In this document: positions 15,949-24,761 of the stretch, piece by piece | Layout: each line of letters starts with the position of its first letter | Numbering within the stretch: position 1 is the stretch's first letter | DNA from: Oceanisphaera arctica | GTDB taxonomy: Bacteria > Pseudomonadota > Gammaproteobacteria > Enterobacterales > Aeromonadaceae | Length of the DNA stretch: 38,181 nucleotides | Assembly (NCBI RefSeq): GCF_002936955.1 | Contig: NZ_MPZM01000028.1 | Coordinates: forward strand, 1 to 38,181 | Direction of reading: 5' to 3' | Notes under the pieces: model-generated | The model's input: the letters and a program-made list of their open reading frames with translations, nothing else | Told to the model about the DNA's origin: nothing | Database searches by the model: none | Translations under genes and position numbers: made by a program

Positions 15949-16629
15949 TTAATCCGCTACCGTTGCGGGCAAGCGCCAGTCGATGGGTGCCTTGCCCTGC
16001 TGTTGCAGCAGCTCGTTGGTGCGGGAAAAATGCCGGCAGCCGAAAAAGCCCCGATAGGCGGACAAGGGGCTCGGATGCACCGCGGTCAGCACATGATGGC
16101 GACTGCGGTCGATCATGGCGCCTTTTTTCTGGGCATGACTGCCCCACAACAGAAACACCACGCCCTCACCCTGTTCGTTGACCGTCTGGATCACCTTGTC
16201 GGTAAAGGTTTCCCAGCCCAGTTTGGCATGGGAATGGGCCTTGCCCGCCTCCACCGTCAACACCGTATTGAGCATCAAGACGCCCTGCTCGGCCCAGGAC
16301 TCCAGGTAACCGTGTTCGGGCGTCTGAAAGCCGGGAATGTCGCTTGCCAGTTCTTTATACATGTTGCGCAACGACGGCGGCACCCGCACGCCGGGCAATA
16401 CCGAAAAGCACAGACCATGGGCCTGATTGGGCCCGTGATAGGGATCCTGCCCCAGCATCACCACCTTGACGTTACCCGGCTCCGTATATTGAAAGGCATG
16501 AAAAATATTCTGCTGCGACGGATAGATAGCCTTACCGGCTTCTCGTTCCTGTTCGACAAAAGACATCGCCTGGCGAAAGTAAGGCTGCTGTTGCTCATGG
16601 TCGATGAGCTGGCTCCAAGTCTGGTGCAT
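15949..16629 (-). CDS. ung: Uracil-DNA glycosylase
   Basis: This 226-residue base-excision repair enzyme removes uracil from DNA. Active-site signatures are GQDPYHG (residues 60-66, catalytic D62), the [11 protein letters not shown] loop and HPSPLS (H185). Length matches family 1 UDG. The frame is open upstream to 16740, but that part is made of dispersed repeat sequence, and the conserved [10 protein letters not shown] start is at 16629. The ribosome site is weak. A GGTCGAAT...ATTCGACC palindrome lies 30 nt upstream and may affect expression. Confidence 0.95.
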   Translation of the reverse strand: MHQTWSQLIDHEQQQPYFRQAMSFVEQEREAGKAIYPSQQNIFHAFQYTEPGNVKVVMLGQDPYHGPNQAHGLCFSVLPGVRVPPSLRNMYKELASDIPGFQTPEHGYLESWAEQGVLMLNTVLTVEAGKAHSHAKLGWETFTDKVIQTVNEQGEGVVFLLWGSHAQKKGAMIDRSRHHVLTAVHPSPLSAYRGFFGCRHFSRTNELLQQQGKAPIDWRLPATVAD

Positions 16630-16658
16630 GGGAATTTCCGTTAACGACAAATTTGTGG

Positions 16659-16676
16659 GGTCGAATTTATTCGACC
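16659..16676. repeat. GGTCGAAT palindrome upstream of ung
   Basis: GGTCGAAT-TT-ATTCGACC is a perfect 8-bp inverted repeat with a 2-nt spacer, 30-47 nt upstream of the ung start. A second copy with spacer GA is at 31413-31430 and a half copy ends at 31470. It is either a dispersed repeat or a shared operator. Confidence 0.55.
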
Positions 16677-16733
16677 ACAGAGGCAGAATCAAGGCGGGGC
16701 TGGTCGATTGAAATCGCCCAAGCGAATCGAGCT

Positions 16734-16854
16734 GGGACACCCATCTTTCAGAAGAATCGAGTGAGTCTCAAATGATAATCGAGCTGGGACACCCACCTCT
16801 AAATGGAATCGAATGGATCTCAATTTATCCAGATTTGGGATGGGTGTCCTTTTT
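16734..16854. repeat. REP cluster between ung and tesB
   Basis: Two forward cores, GGGACACCCATCTTTCA (16734-16750) and GGGACACCCACCTCT (16786-16800), are followed by one inverted core, GGGATGGGTGTCCTTTTT (16837-16854). They can fold into a large hairpin. They belong to the family that flanks the RAYT transposase gene at 24762. The spacer otherwise holds nothing. Confidence 0.8.
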
Positions 16855-16893
16855 CGCCTCCCCTCATCCCCTCATCCCCTCACTCCTCGTGCC

Positions 16894-17760
16894 TCACACT
16901 TCAATGCGCGGCCGGATTATCCCTTCCTGCATCGCCGTCGCCACCAGGGTACCGTCCCGGGTGTAAAAATGGCCCTGCACCAGGCCGCGGCCGGCGATGG
17001 CGCGGGGGCTTTCGATCACATAGAGGATCCAGTCATCGAAGCGGAAGTTCTGATGAAACCACATGGAGTGATCGATGGTGGCCACCTGCAGCTCACGCTC
17101 CCAGAACGAATGACCGTGAGGCATGAGCGCCGTGGGCAGAAAATTGAAGTCCGAGGCGTAGGCCAACAGGTATTTGTGAATGCGGGGATCGTCCGGCAGG
17201 CGGCCGTTGGCCTTGAGCCAGATGTAACGCACCGGCTCCGCCTTTTCCGGCTTCATCGGATCGACGTAATTGACCTGTCGCATGTCTATCGGCTTTTCGG
17301 CCAGTAGCTTGTCTTTGAGTCGCTCCGGAATAAAACGGGCCAGGGTCTGGATGCGTTCGCTCTCGGGTATCAGCCCTTCCGGCCCAGCTACGTCGGGCAT
17401 GGCGGTCTGATGCTCAAAACCGGCCACCGGTTGCTGGAACGAGGCGGTCATGTAGAAGATGGGCTTGCCGTATTGCAGCGCCTGCACCCGGCGGGTAGAG
17501 GTGGTTTTTCCGTCGCGGATATTTTCCACGTCGTAGATAATCGGCTTGTTCACGTCACCGGGGCGCAGAAAGTAGGAGTGAAACGAATGCACCGGGCGTT
17601 CCGGCTCCAGGGTATATTTGGCCGCAGCCAACGCCTGGCCCATGACCTGACCGCCAAAGACGGCGCCAAAACCCAGATCCATGCTCTGGCCACGATAGAG
17701 GCCGTCGTCCAATGGCTCCAGCGCCAGCAGCCTCAATAACTCATCCAATGCCTGACTCAT
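16894..17760 (-). CDS. tesB: Acyl-CoA thioesterase II
   Basis: This 288-residue double-hotdog thioesterase hydrolyses medium- and long-chain acyl-CoA to free fatty acid and CoA. The catalytic D204, T228 and Q278 of E. coli TesB are found at the same numbers (ASDFNFLPT, VATIDHSMWF, TAMQEG). The HSFHSYFLRPGD motif (residues 58-69) is typical. The start MSQALDELLRLLALEPLDDG is at 17760; an upstream in-frame ATG at 17883 would run into the csrB terminator. A perfect 18-bp palindrome lies 63-80 nt upstream. Confidence 0.95.
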   Translation of the reverse strand: MSQALDELLRLLALEPLDDGLYRGQSMDLGFGAVFGGQVMGQALAAAKYTLEPERPVHSFHSYFLRPGDVNKPIIYDVENIRDGKTTSTRRVQALQYGKPIFYMTASFQQPVAGFEHQTAMPDVAGPEGLIPESERIQTLARFIPERLKDKLLAEKPIDMRQVNYVDPMKPEKAEPVRYIWLKANGRLPDDPRIHKYLLAYASDFNFLPTALMPHGHSFWERELQVATIDHSMWFHQNFRFDDWILYVIESPRAIAGRGLVQGHFYTRDGTLVATAMQEGIIRPRIEV

Positions 17761-17822
17761 GGCTTGTGCTACCTGATTTGTTCGACTGGTCCTGCAAGTT
17801 AACATAAGCCGATAATGCCAGC

Positions 17823-17840
17823 CTAGTGCATATGCACTAG
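17823..17840. promoter_or_regulatory. Perfect 18-bp palindrome upstream of tesB
   Basis: CTAGTGCATATGCACTAG is fully self-complementary, and a related GATATGCACC follows at 17851-17860. It lies between the csrB terminator and tesB. It could be a repressor operator (TetR-type regulators of fatty-acid genes use such sites), but no regulator gene is adjacent. Confidence 0.45.
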
Positions 17841-17880
17841 CAAACGAGCGGATATGCACCAGAAGAAGATAATCGGCGCA

Positions 17881-18270
17881 CAAGAAAAAGGGCAGCCAAT
17901 AATTGGCTGCCCTTCAAGGTGTCGTCGGCTTGTTCCTTAAACCTGATTGCTCCCTGCATTCCCTGACCTGACTCTTCCTGTGCCTTCCCCTTCCCGTTCC
18001 ATCGGGCTGTTCCTGCATCATCCTGATATGGTCGCATCCTGCTACCAATCACTCCTTCCTGGAGCTGTCCTTATCCCGCATCCTGCGGTTTTCCCTTTAG
18101 CCATCCGAGCCATGTCCTTTGCCATCCTGGCTGTCGGCATTCCTCGCCAACCTTTGCCGTGTTACTCCTTGTAACCACGACGTCCCTGATCCTTGTGCCG
18201 ACTCCTTGCCGGTGATCCCTGAGGCTTTCCTGCCAGTACACTTCCTGTGTGCCAGCTGCCTTGCTGTTGG
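17881..18270 (-). ncRNA. csrB: CsrB/RsmB-family regulatory RNA (CsrA-sequestering)
   Basis: Read on the minus strand, this protein-free stretch contains about 26 GGA triplets in roughly 390 nt. Many are in the CsrA-binding contexts CAGGATG, CAGGAA, AAGGA and AGGGA, often framed by short complementary arms (for example CCGCAGGATGCGG). It ends in a perfect hairpin and T run. This density, length and terminator are the hallmarks of CsrB/CsrC/RsmB/RsmZ RNAs, which bind many CsrA (RsmA) dimers and relieve CsrA control of translation. The 5' end is estimated from a TATCAT hexamer at 18276-18281 and may be off by tens of bases. Transcription is normally switched on by the BarA/UvrY system. csrA itself is not in the window. 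Confidence 0.88.
17885..17912 (-). terminator. Intrinsic terminator of the CsrB-like RNA
   Basis: On the minus strand GGGCAGCCAAT-T-ATTGGCTGCCC (11-bp arms, 17890-17912) is followed by TTTTT at 17885-17889. Confidence 0.9.
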
Positions 18271-18438
18271 TAGTAATGATACGGTTTTTAACGCACGGCG
18301 CTATGTATCCTGTGGCAACACCGGCTGTTCATAAAATAACCTAAACATTAAAAAACAATATAATCAACAACTTGAAACTAATCACTGGTAGATGGCGGCG
18401 ATATAAATCGCCTTATCCCGCCGCCGATTGAGAGATCT

Positions 18439-18444
18439 CTTACA
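18439..18444. promoter_or_regulatory. Candidate UvrY/GacA half site
   Basis: On the minus strand TGTAAG-AGATCT-CT begins like the UvrY/GacA box TGTAAG-N6-CTTACA; only the first half is well conserved. It lies about 160 nt upstream of the estimated csrB start, a distance typical of such boxes in related genomes. Weak on its own; supported by context. Confidence 0.35.
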
Positions 18445-18472
18445 AGAGGAAAGGGCAATGGCAGCTGGCCAT

Positions 18473-18505
18473 AAAAAGGGGCTGCCGTTTGTTAACACCA
18501 GCCCC
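18473..18505 (-). terminator. Terminator-like hairpin between csrB and thrC
   Basis: On the minus strand GGGGCTG (18505-18499), a 14-nt loop and CAGCCCC (18484-18478) are followed by TTTTTA. It may be a second terminator of the thr operon that became separated from thrC by the REP cluster, or may protect the csrB promoter from read-through. Confidence 0.55.
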
Positions 18506-18540
18506 TCGATTTATCGTTAATGGTGCTTCTACTCCGGGCT

Positions 18541-18744
18541 CGTCATCTCCGCGAAGGCGGAGATCCATGGTATATCGCACTGGATTCCCGCCTGCGCAGG
18601 AATGACGATATAAGAGCCGAAAACTTTGTCAGAGCCTGATGAGAACTTGGTGGTACACCCATCTTTCAACTGGCTGCTGGGGGCGAATTTGAGATGGGTG
18701 TCCCTTTTCAGTTTCTGGATTCCCGCCTGCGCGAGAATGACGAC
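18541..18744. repeat. ATTCCCGC/GCGGGAAT-type dispersed palindromes
   Basis: There are three units. ATCTCCGC/GCGGAGAT (18545-18564) has a GAAG loop. ATTCC...GGAAT (18584-18603) lies in a CTGGATTCCCGCCTGCGCAG context. A degenerate copy lies at 18716-18741. They resemble the widespread proteobacterial GTCATTCCCGC...GCGGGAATCC repeats and are interleaved with the first pair of REP cores. Confidence 0.65.
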
Positions 18745-18922
18745 AGAAGAGCCTAGGTAGTTTGGTGGGACGGGAGCTTGGTGGGACACCCATCTTTCAA
18801 CTAGCTGTCACGGGAGCTTGGTGGGACACCCATCTTTCACTGGCTGTCACAACCAGATTTGGGATGGGTGTCCCTTTTCATTTGGCTGCAGCGGGCGAAT
18901 TTGGGATGGGTGTCCCTTTTCA
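18651..18922. repeat. REP cluster between csrB and thrC
   Basis: There are six cores of the GGGACACCCATCTTTCA family. Forward cores lie at 18651-18668 (one mismatch), 18783-18799 and 18823-18839. Inverted cores GATGGGTGTCCCTTTTCA lie at 18691-18710, 18861-18880 and 18903-18922. The block AGCTTGGTGGGACACCCATC is duplicated with 40-nt periodicity (18775 and 18815), showing recent tandem amplification. Forward and inverted cores pair as long hairpins. Confidence 0.85.
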
Positions 18923-18945
18923 GTTTTCAGACTGCCAAAACGAAA

Positions 18946-18968
18946 CATGCCGGGACAAGCCCGGCATG
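18946..18968 (-). terminator. thr operon terminator
   Basis: CATGCCGGG-5 nt-CCCGGCATG is a perfect 9-bp stem 25 nt after the thrC stop, followed on the minus strand by TTTCGTTTT. Confidence 0.7.
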
Positions 18969-18992
18969 AGATACAGAGTACTGAGTGACGCT

Positions 18993-20270
18993 TTACTTCA
19001 TCATCTTCGCTTTAAGGGCGGCAAAGTCGGCGGGAATAACGCCAGACAGTGACTCCATGGCCACGTGCTTGGCCAGGGGGCCCGGCAGCGGGATGTCCTG
19101 ACCCAGGATCTCGTCGACGTTTTCCTTGAACTTGGCCGGATGGGCCGTACAGAGGAAGATGCCCACTTCGTCCTTGCCCCGTTCCTTGTTCAGCAGATCC
19201 CAGCCGATGGCACCGTGAGGCTCGCACAGATAGCCCTGTTCGAACAGGCGCTTGAGCGCGTCTTTGGTCTGCTCGTCGTTCAGCGAACCGGAGGCGATGT
19301 CGGACAGTTTCCAGCCCTTGACCCGGCACAGCTCTTCCACCCGCGGCCAGTTGTTGGGGCGGCTCACGTCCATGGCGTTGGACAGGGTCGCCACTGTGTT
19401 TTTCGGATCCCAGCTACCGCTTTCCAGATAGCGCGGCACAGTGTCGTTGGCGTTGGTGGCGGCCATGAAGCGCTTCACCGGCAGACCCAGCGCCTTGGCG
19501 ATAAGGCCCGCAGTCAGGTTGCCGAAGTTGCCGGACGGCACGGCAATTACCGCCTTGCTACGCTGCTCGGCGGGCAGCTGTGCCACCGCCTCGAAGTAGT
19601 AGCAGACCTGAGCCACCAGGCGGCTGATGTTGATGGAGTTGGCGGAGTTGAGGCCCACGGCGGCTTTCAGCTCTTCGTCGTCGAACGCCTGCTTCACCAG
19701 CGCCTGACAGTCATCGAAGTCGCCCTGTACCGCATAAGTGCTGATGTTGTCACCCAGGGTGGTGAACAGTTTTTCCTGCAGCGGGCTGATCTTGCCTTCC
19801 GGATACAGGATCACCACTTCGATGTTGGGCAGACCGTAGAAGGCGTGGGCCACGGCGGCACCGGTGTCGCCGGAGGTGGCGGTCAATATGGTGATCTTCT
19901 TGCCATCTTTGCTCAGGGTCGCCAGGCACTGGGCCATGAAACGGCCACCGAAGTCCTTGAACGCCAGAGTGGGGCCATGGAACAGCTCCAGGGCATAGGT
20001 ATGGTCGTCTACCTTGACCAGCGGCGCCGGGAAGGTAAAGGCGTGCTCCACCATGGCGGTAAGAGTGGACTCGGGAATTTCATCGCCGATCAGGTGCTGC
20101 AAAACGGCGACTGAGCGCGGCACCAGCGGCAGCTCCAGCAGCGCGTCCATGTTGGCGATAGGCGTCAGGTTTTCCGGAAAAAATAGACCCTGACCACGAC
20201 CCAGACCCTGCTTTACCGCTCCGGCAAAATCGATGGTTTCCGCATTATCCTTGATGTTGTACAACTTCAT
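18993..20270 (-). CDS. thrC: Threonine synthase
   Basis: This 425-residue PLP enzyme converts O-phospho-homoserine to threonine, the last step of the pathway. The cofactor lysine is K105 in [13 protein letters not shown]. The phosphate-binding glycine-rich loop is [12 protein letters not shown], and [12 protein letters not shown] is another family block. N-terminus [30 protein letters not shown] matches the enteric form. The start overlaps the thrB stop by 4 nt (ATGA), indicating translational coupling. Confidence 0.97.
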   Translation of the reverse strand: MKLYNIKDNAETIDFAGAVKQGLGRGQGLFFPENLTPIANMDALLELPLVPRSVAVLQHLIGDEIPESTLTAMVEHAFTFPAPLVKVDDHTYALELFHGPTLAFKDFGGRFMAQCLATLSKDGKKITILTATSGDTGAAVAHAFYGLPNIEVVILYPEGKISPLQEKLFTTLGDNISTYAVQGDFDDCQALVKQAFDDEELKAAVGLNSANSINISRLVAQVCYYFEAVAQLPAEQRSKAVIAVPSGNFGNLTAGLIAKALGLPVKRFMAATNANDTVPRYLESGSWDPKNTVATLSNAMDVSRPNNWPRVEELCRVKGWKLSDIASGSLNDEQTKDALKRLFEQGYLCEPHGAIGWDLLNKERGKDEVGIFLCTAHPAKFKENVDEILGQDIPLPGPLAKHVAMESLSGVIPADFAALKAKMMK

Positions 20271-21223
20271 AATTCTGTTCCTGTTACCCGAGCGCCTTCG
20301 GCATCGATTTTACAAATATGGCAGAAGCCATCCTGATTCTGAATAAAGTGTTCGGCCAGCCAGGCTTTCAGTTTTTCTGCCTGGCTTAAGTCTTTAAGCA
20401 CGCAGAATACGGTGGGGCCGCTGCCGGAAATACCGGTGGCCAGCGCGCCCATGGCGGCGGCCTGCTCCCGCACCTCGACGAAGCCGGGGATGAGCTGAGC
20501 CCGGTAGGGCTCGGCAATCACGTCTTTGAGCATGGCGGCGGCTACCGGCTCCTGACCGGTGTGGCTGGCATGCACAAAGCCCGCCAGACGACGACCGTAG
20601 GTAAGGCAGTCTTGCCGGCGATATTGCGCCGGCAGTATGCTGCGCGCCGCCGAGGTAGAGACGCTGATGCCCGGGTAGCACAGCACCCAATACCAGTCGT
20701 CGAAGCTGGGCAGCGTCTGGCTGACCACGCCGGCTTCGTCCAGCACCAGCTGCATGCCGCCAAAGTGGCAGGGCGCCACGTTGTCGTAATGAACGGAGCC
20801 GGAAATCTGGCCTTCCAGCTCGCCCATCAGCAGCATCAGTTCATGCTCGCTCAACGCCTCGTCGTAAAAGGCGTTCAGGGCCACAAAGGCGGCCACTATG
20901 CTGGTGGCACTGGAGCCGAGGCCCGAGCCCACCGGCATGCTTTTTTCCAACGTCATCACCAGCGGCTTGCGGCTGATACCCTTCTGTTCCAGTGCTTTTT
21001 CATAGGCCAGGTAGCAGTCGTAGACGATGTTCTGTTTGAAGTCGTCCGGCAGCTTGTGGGCGAAGGCGCCGGTCTTGCTCAGCGCGAAGTCGCCCTCGGT
21101 GTCGGCGACCAGTACCCGATCACCCAGCAGGGTGCCGTCCAGCGGGGCCATGGCGGCCCCCAATACATCAAAGCCCACGCTCACATTGGCGGTAGAGGCA
21201 GGTGCAAACGCAACAACACTCAT
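20267..21223 (-). CDS. thrB: Homoserine kinase
   Basis: This 318-residue GHMP-family kinase phosphorylates homoserine with ATP. The P-x3-GSGLGSSA motif spans residues 97-106. The C-terminal [15 protein letters not shown] block is typical. The ATG follows the thrA stop with no gap, and the end overlaps thrC by 4 nt, the standard thrABC layout. Confidence 0.97.
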   Translation of the reverse strand: MSVVAFAPASTANVSVGFDVLGAAMAPLDGTLLGDRVLVADTEGDFALSKTGAFAHKLPDDFKQNIVYDCYLAYEKALEQKGISRKPLVMTLEKSMPVGSGLGSSATSIVAAFVALNAFYDEALSEHELMLLMGELEGQISGSVHYDNVAPCHFGGMQLVLDEAGVVSQTLPSFDDWYWVLCYPGISVSTSAARSILPAQYRRQDCLTYGRRLAGFVHASHTGQEPVAAAMLKDVIAEPYRAQLIPGFVEVREQAAAMGALATGISGSGPTVFCVLKDLSQAEKLKAWLAEHFIQNQDGFCHICKIDAEGARVTGTEL

Positions 21224-23683
21224 TTAAATCTCCTGCTTCCAGTTATGGGTGCGCAACAGGTCGGCAAACACGCCGGCGGCGGTCACATCGGCACCGGCGC
21301 CGTAGCCACGCAGTACCAGCGGAATCGGCTGATAATACTGGGTGTAGAATGCCAGGGCGTTTTCGCCGTCTTTTACCTTGAACAGGGGATCATCGCCGTC
21401 CACGGCCTTGATGACAACCTTGCACTGGCCATTGTCTATCTCGCCTACATAACGCAGCACCTTGCCGTCGGCAGCGGCCTGGGCCACCCGGGCCTCGAAA
21501 TAACCGTTGGCCTCGGGCAAGCGGGCCATGAACTGCTCGATATCGCCGCTGGCATCAAACTCCGGCGGCAGCGCCTGCTCCACCTCGATGTCGTCCAGGC
21601 TCAGGGGCATGCCGGCTTCTCGGGCCAGGATCAGTAGCTTGCGCGCCACGTCCATACCGCTGAGATCGTCACGCGGATCCGGCTCGGTAAATCCGTTTTC
21701 ACAGGCGACGCGAGTGGCGTCGGCAAAGCTCATGCCTTCGTCCAGCTTGCCGAAAATATACGACATGGAGCCAGACAGTATGCCACCGAAGGCCTTGAGC
21801 TGGTCGCCTGCCCGCAGCAGGTTCTGCAGGTTTTCGATTACCGGCAGGCCGGCACCCACTGTGGTTTCGTACAAAAACTTGCGGTGGGTACGCTGGGCGG
21901 CCCGGCGCAGCTGGCGGTAATAATCCAGGCTGGCGGTGTTGGCCTTCTTGTTGGGAGTGACCACATGGAAACCGGCGGCCAGAAAGTCCGCGTACTGATC
22001 GGCAACGCCGTCACTGGAGGTACAGTCCACCAGCACAGGGTTGATCAGGTGGCTGTCTTCCACCATCCGCTGCAAACGCTGCAGATTGAAGGTGTCGGTA
22101 GCCTGTTCCAGACTGTCGCGCCACTCGGCCAGATTGATGCCATCCCGGTTCAGCGCCATCTTGCGGGAGTTGGCGATGCCCACCACCCGAATACCGATGT
22201 CTTGCGCATCCAGCACCGGCTGTTGGCGGCGGATTTGCTCCAGAAGCGCCGCGCCCACGCCGCCACAACCCACCAGGAACACATCGATGAAGCGACGGCT
22301 GGAGAAGAAGTTCTGATGACAGGCCTTTATCGCCTCTGTGGTCTTGGCCTTTTGGATCACCGCCGAGATAGAACGCTCGCTGGAGCCCTGGGCGATGGCC
22401 ACTATGTTGATGGAGGCTTCGGCCAGCGCGTTGAAGAAGCGGGCCGACACCCCCTTGACGGTGCGCATGCGATCGCCCACCAGAGAGATGATGGCCAGAT
22501 CGTCGATGATATCCAGCGGCTCCAGCAGCTTGTTCTTGAATTCCAGCGCAAATTCGCCGGCGATGGCCTTCTGCGCCTTCAGCTGATCGAAGCTGTGAAT
22601 ACAGAAACTGACGCTGTATTCCGACGAGCTCTGGGTGATCAGCACTATGCTGACCCCGGCGCGGGACACGCAAGAGAACAGACGGCCGGCCATGCCCACC
22701 ATGCCTTTCATGCCCGGGCCCGAGATGTTGATCATGGTCATGCCGACCAGATCGGAGATGCCCTTGACCTGCTGGTCATCGTCACTGCACTCGGGACCGA
22801 TCAGCGAGCCTTCGCCCTGGGGGTTGCCGGTGTTCTTGATAAGACAGGGAATGTGGAACTGGGCGATGGGCGCTATGGTCTTGGGGTGCAACACCTTGGC
22901 GCCGAAGTAAGACAGCTCCATCGCTTCTTTATAAGACAACTGCTTGAGCAGCTTGGCATCGGGTACCAGACGCGGGTCACAGTTATAAACGCCGTCTACG
23001 TCGGTCCAGATTTCGCAGCACTCGGCGCCCACACAGGCGGCCAGCACGGCGGCGGAATAGTCGGAGCCGTTACGGCCGAGGATCACGGTTTCGCCTTTTT
23101 CGTTACCGGCGGTGAAGCCCGGCATCAGGTAAACGCAGTCGTCGCGCAGGCCCTGATCGATAAAACGCTGGCGGGAGACTTCGATATTGACGTGCGCTTC
23201 GAGGAAACTGCCCTCGCCCAGCAGCATGCTCTGGGGGGTAATCACTTCAACCTGCTCGCCGCGCGCCTTGAGCAGCTCGGCCATGGTCGCGATGGACAGC
23301 GCCTCGCCCCGGCTCAGAATGTGTGCCTGGGTGTTGTCCGGGCACTGTTGCAACAGGCTCACGCCCTGCAGCAAACGCGCCAGCTGACCTAGTTCGCGGT
23401 CGACCCGGGCCTTGAGTTCCTGATCGTCCAGCCGCTCGAACTTAACCTTGAGGCCATTGATGATGGAATGGAAAATCTGCTCTATTTCCTTCAGCACCGG
23501 TGCCGGATCCAGACCCCGAATGGTCTGCTCGACAACCGCCACCAGATGATTGGTGACCTTGGCGGGGGCGGACAGAACCAGTGCCACCTGAGACTGCTGC
23601 TGGTTATTGACCACGATATCGGCGACATTGGTAAATCGCTCGCTGTTGGCCAAAGAGGTGCCGCCAAATTTCAAGACACGCAT
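21224..23683 (-). CDS. thrA: Bifunctional aspartokinase I / homoserine dehydrogenase I
   Basis: This 819-residue fusion enzyme catalyses the first and third steps of the threonine branch and is feedback-inhibited by threonine. The kinase domain (1-~250) has KFGGTS at 5-10 and NGSDYS at 205-210. Two ACT-type regulatory repeats span about 310-460. The dehydrogenase domain begins near 465 with the NAD(P) loop GCGGVG at 472-477. Length equals E. coli ThrA. It is controlled by the thrL attenuator immediately upstream. Confidence 0.97.
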   Translation of the reverse strand: MRVLKFGGTSLANSERFTNVADIVVNNQQQSQVALVLSAPAKVTNHLVAVVEQTIRGLDPAPVLKEIEQIFHSIINGLKVKFERLDDQELKARVDRELGQLARLLQGVSLLQQCPDNTQAHILSRGEALSIATMAELLKARGEQVEVITPQSMLLGEGSFLEAHVNIEVSRQRFIDQGLRDDCVYLMPGFTAGNEKGETVILGRNGSDYSAAVLAACVGAECCEIWTDVDGVYNCDPRLVPDAKLLKQLSYKEAMELSYFGAKVLHPKTIAPIAQFHIPCLIKNTGNPQGEGSLIGPECSDDDQQVKGISDLVGMTMINISGPGMKGMVGMAGRLFSCVSRAGVSIVLITQSSSEYSVSFCIHSFDQLKAQKAIAGEFALEFKNKLLEPLDIIDDLAIISLVGDRMRTVKGVSARFFNALAEASINIVAIAQGSSERSISAVIQKAKTTEAIKACHQNFFSSRRFIDVFLVGCGGVGAALLEQIRRQQPVLDAQDIGIRVVGIANSRKMALNRDGINLAEWRDSLEQATDTFNLQRLQRMVEDSHLINPVLVDCTSSDGVADQYADFLAAGFHVVTPNKKANTASLDYYRQLRRAAQRTHRKFLYETTVGAGLPVIENLQNLLRAGDQLKAFGGILSGSMSYIFGKLDEGMSFADATRVACENGFTEPDPRDDLSGMDVARKLLILAREAGMPLSLDDIEVEQALPPEFDASGDIEQFMARLPEANGYFEARVAQAAADGKVLRYVGEIDNGQCKVVIKAVDGDDPLFKVKDGENALAFYTQYYQPIPLVLRGYGAGADVTAAGVFADLLRTHNWKQEI

Positions 23684-23720
23684 TCATTACTCCCTGTATA
23701 AAACTAAAAAGCGTAAAACG

Positions 23721-23752
23721 AAAAAGCCCGCATCGGATGGGGACGCGGGCTT
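23721..23752 (-). terminator. thr operon attenuator terminator
   Basis: On the minus strand AGCCCGC (23751-23745), a loop and GCGGGCT (23731-23725) are followed by a T run that reads AAAAA at 23721-23725 on the plus strand. It lies between the leader peptide and thrA, as expected for attenuation. Confidence 0.85.
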
Positions 23753-23782
23753 CAGAATTCTAATCGACTTGTCGTCAGCGCA

Positions 23783-23857
23783 TCAGCCCGCCCCAGTGCC
23801 ACCAGTGGTGGTACCGGTAATAATAATGGTGGTGATGCGGCTTGCACTCGGCAACAT
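23783..23857 (-). CDS. thrL: thr operon leader peptide
   Basis: This is a 24-residue leader, MLPSASRITTIIITGTTTGG then TGAG. The regulatory run holds seven Thr and four Ile codons, so ribosomes stall when charged tRNA-Thr or tRNA-Ile is scarce. Stalling prevents formation of the attenuator hairpin at 23721-23752. AGAGG precedes the ATG. The sequence pattern is parallel to the ThrL of enterics. Confidence 0.9.
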   Translation of the reverse strand: MLPSASRITTIIITGTTTGGTGAG

Positions 23858-23918
23858 GACGAACAACCTCTGAAAACGAATAGCATAGCAATACCCCGGG
23901 CGTCCCTGCTTGTCAACT

Positions 23919-24611
23919 TCAATCCCCGGCAGACAAGGCGCGTTCCAGGTCTTTGTAAAGCAGATGCAGCAGATTGAGATCCCGCTGTTCCAGCATAGGC
24001 AAACGGTCACCTGCCCACTCCGCCAGTTTTTCCTGCTGGGAAATACCGAGCTTCTCGAATAATTGTTCTGTTTTTTGTTGTAGTACCCTTAGCTGAGTGT
24101 TTTGCGACTGAACGTCGGTTTTTTCTTCGTTTTGCTCACTCAGTCCCTGGCTGAACTCGTAGGCATAAAGCATGATGGCCTGGCCCAGATTCAGCGAAGG
24201 ATAACTCACTTTCAGCGGCAGGTAGCTGATGATGTCGGCCAGCGCCAGATCCTCGTTACTTAAACCGGATTCCTCGCAGCCGAACAATAGCGCCACTTTT
24301 TGTACACTTTTATTGTTAACCTGGGCGATGGCCTGCTTGGGCGTGAGATAATAGCGATAGCGCCCCCGATTGCGGGCCGTGGTGGCAATAACAAGATCCA
24401 TATCCGCCAGCGCCGGCGCCAGCTCGTCGAAATATTCGGCCTGCTCCAGCACCTCCTGCGCCCCGTGTGCCACCCAGTGCGCCTTGTCCTGTTCGTGCAC
24501 CCGGCTGTTCACCAGCCGCATCTGACCAAAGCCCATGGTCTTCATCGCCCGCGCCGCGGCACCGACGTTTTCGGCCCGCGCCGGCGATTTAAGTACAAAA
24601 TAAAGTTGCAT
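23919..24611 (-). CDS. lasT: SPOUT RNA 2'-O-methyltransferase (LasT/YjtD, TrmJ-like)
   Basis: This 230-residue protein is from the TrmH/SpoU branch of SPOUT methyltransferases. Motif 1 is SPARAENVGAAARAMKTMGF near the N-terminus, motif 2 is LLFGCEESGLSNEDL, and motif 3 is SYPSLNLGQAIMLYAYE. A C-terminal helical extension of about 60 residues follows. The position directly upstream of thrL, same strand, matches E. coli yjtD/lasT, hence the symbol; TrmJ is the closest characterised relative. ATG 24611 was chosen because GGGGGA lies about 6 nt upstream; ATG 24617 is the alternative. The target nucleotide is not known from sequence. Confidence 0.87.
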   Translation of the reverse strand: MQLYFVLKSPARAENVGAAARAMKTMGFGQMRLVNSRVHEQDKAHWVAHGAQEVLEQAEYFDELAPALADMDLVIATTARNRGRYRYYLTPKQAIAQVNNKSVQKVALLFGCEESGLSNEDLALADIISYLPLKVSYPSLNLGQAIMLYAYEFSQGLSEQNEEKTDVQSQNTQLRVLQQKTEQLFEKLGISQQEKLAEWAGDRLPMLEQRDLNLLHLLYKDLERALSAGD

Positions 24612-24660
24612 GCCCATCCCCCAACAAAACAGGGCATATTCTCCCACAAATCCCCCCAAG

Positions 24661-24710
24661 GTGGGACACCCATCTTTCAGACCCGCCGCCCCCTCCATGG
24701 GACACCCATC
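24661..24710. repeat. REP pair upstream of the RAYT gene
   Basis: There are two forward cores, GTGGGACACCCATCTTTCAG at 24661-24680 and TGGGACACCCATC at 24698-24710. They lie 52-100 nt upstream of the transposase ATG and form its left flank. Confidence 0.8.
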
Positions 24711-24761
24711 TCAAATTGATCACTTTTCAACCTGCGCCTATATTTAAGTTCTGCCCTCGAA

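Noticed and set aside
17947-18174. 75-codon plus-strand open frame
   Set aside because: It is antisense to the CsrB-like RNA; its composition comes from the repeated TCC complements of GGA motifs.
18541-18922. CRISPR-like array in the csrB-thrC spacer
   Set aside because: Repeats alternate in orientation and have irregular, partly duplicated spacers; they are REP palindromes.
21884-23392. 502-codon plus-strand frame inside thrA
   Set aside because: Antisense shadow of the ThrA coding sequence; no ribosome site or motif.
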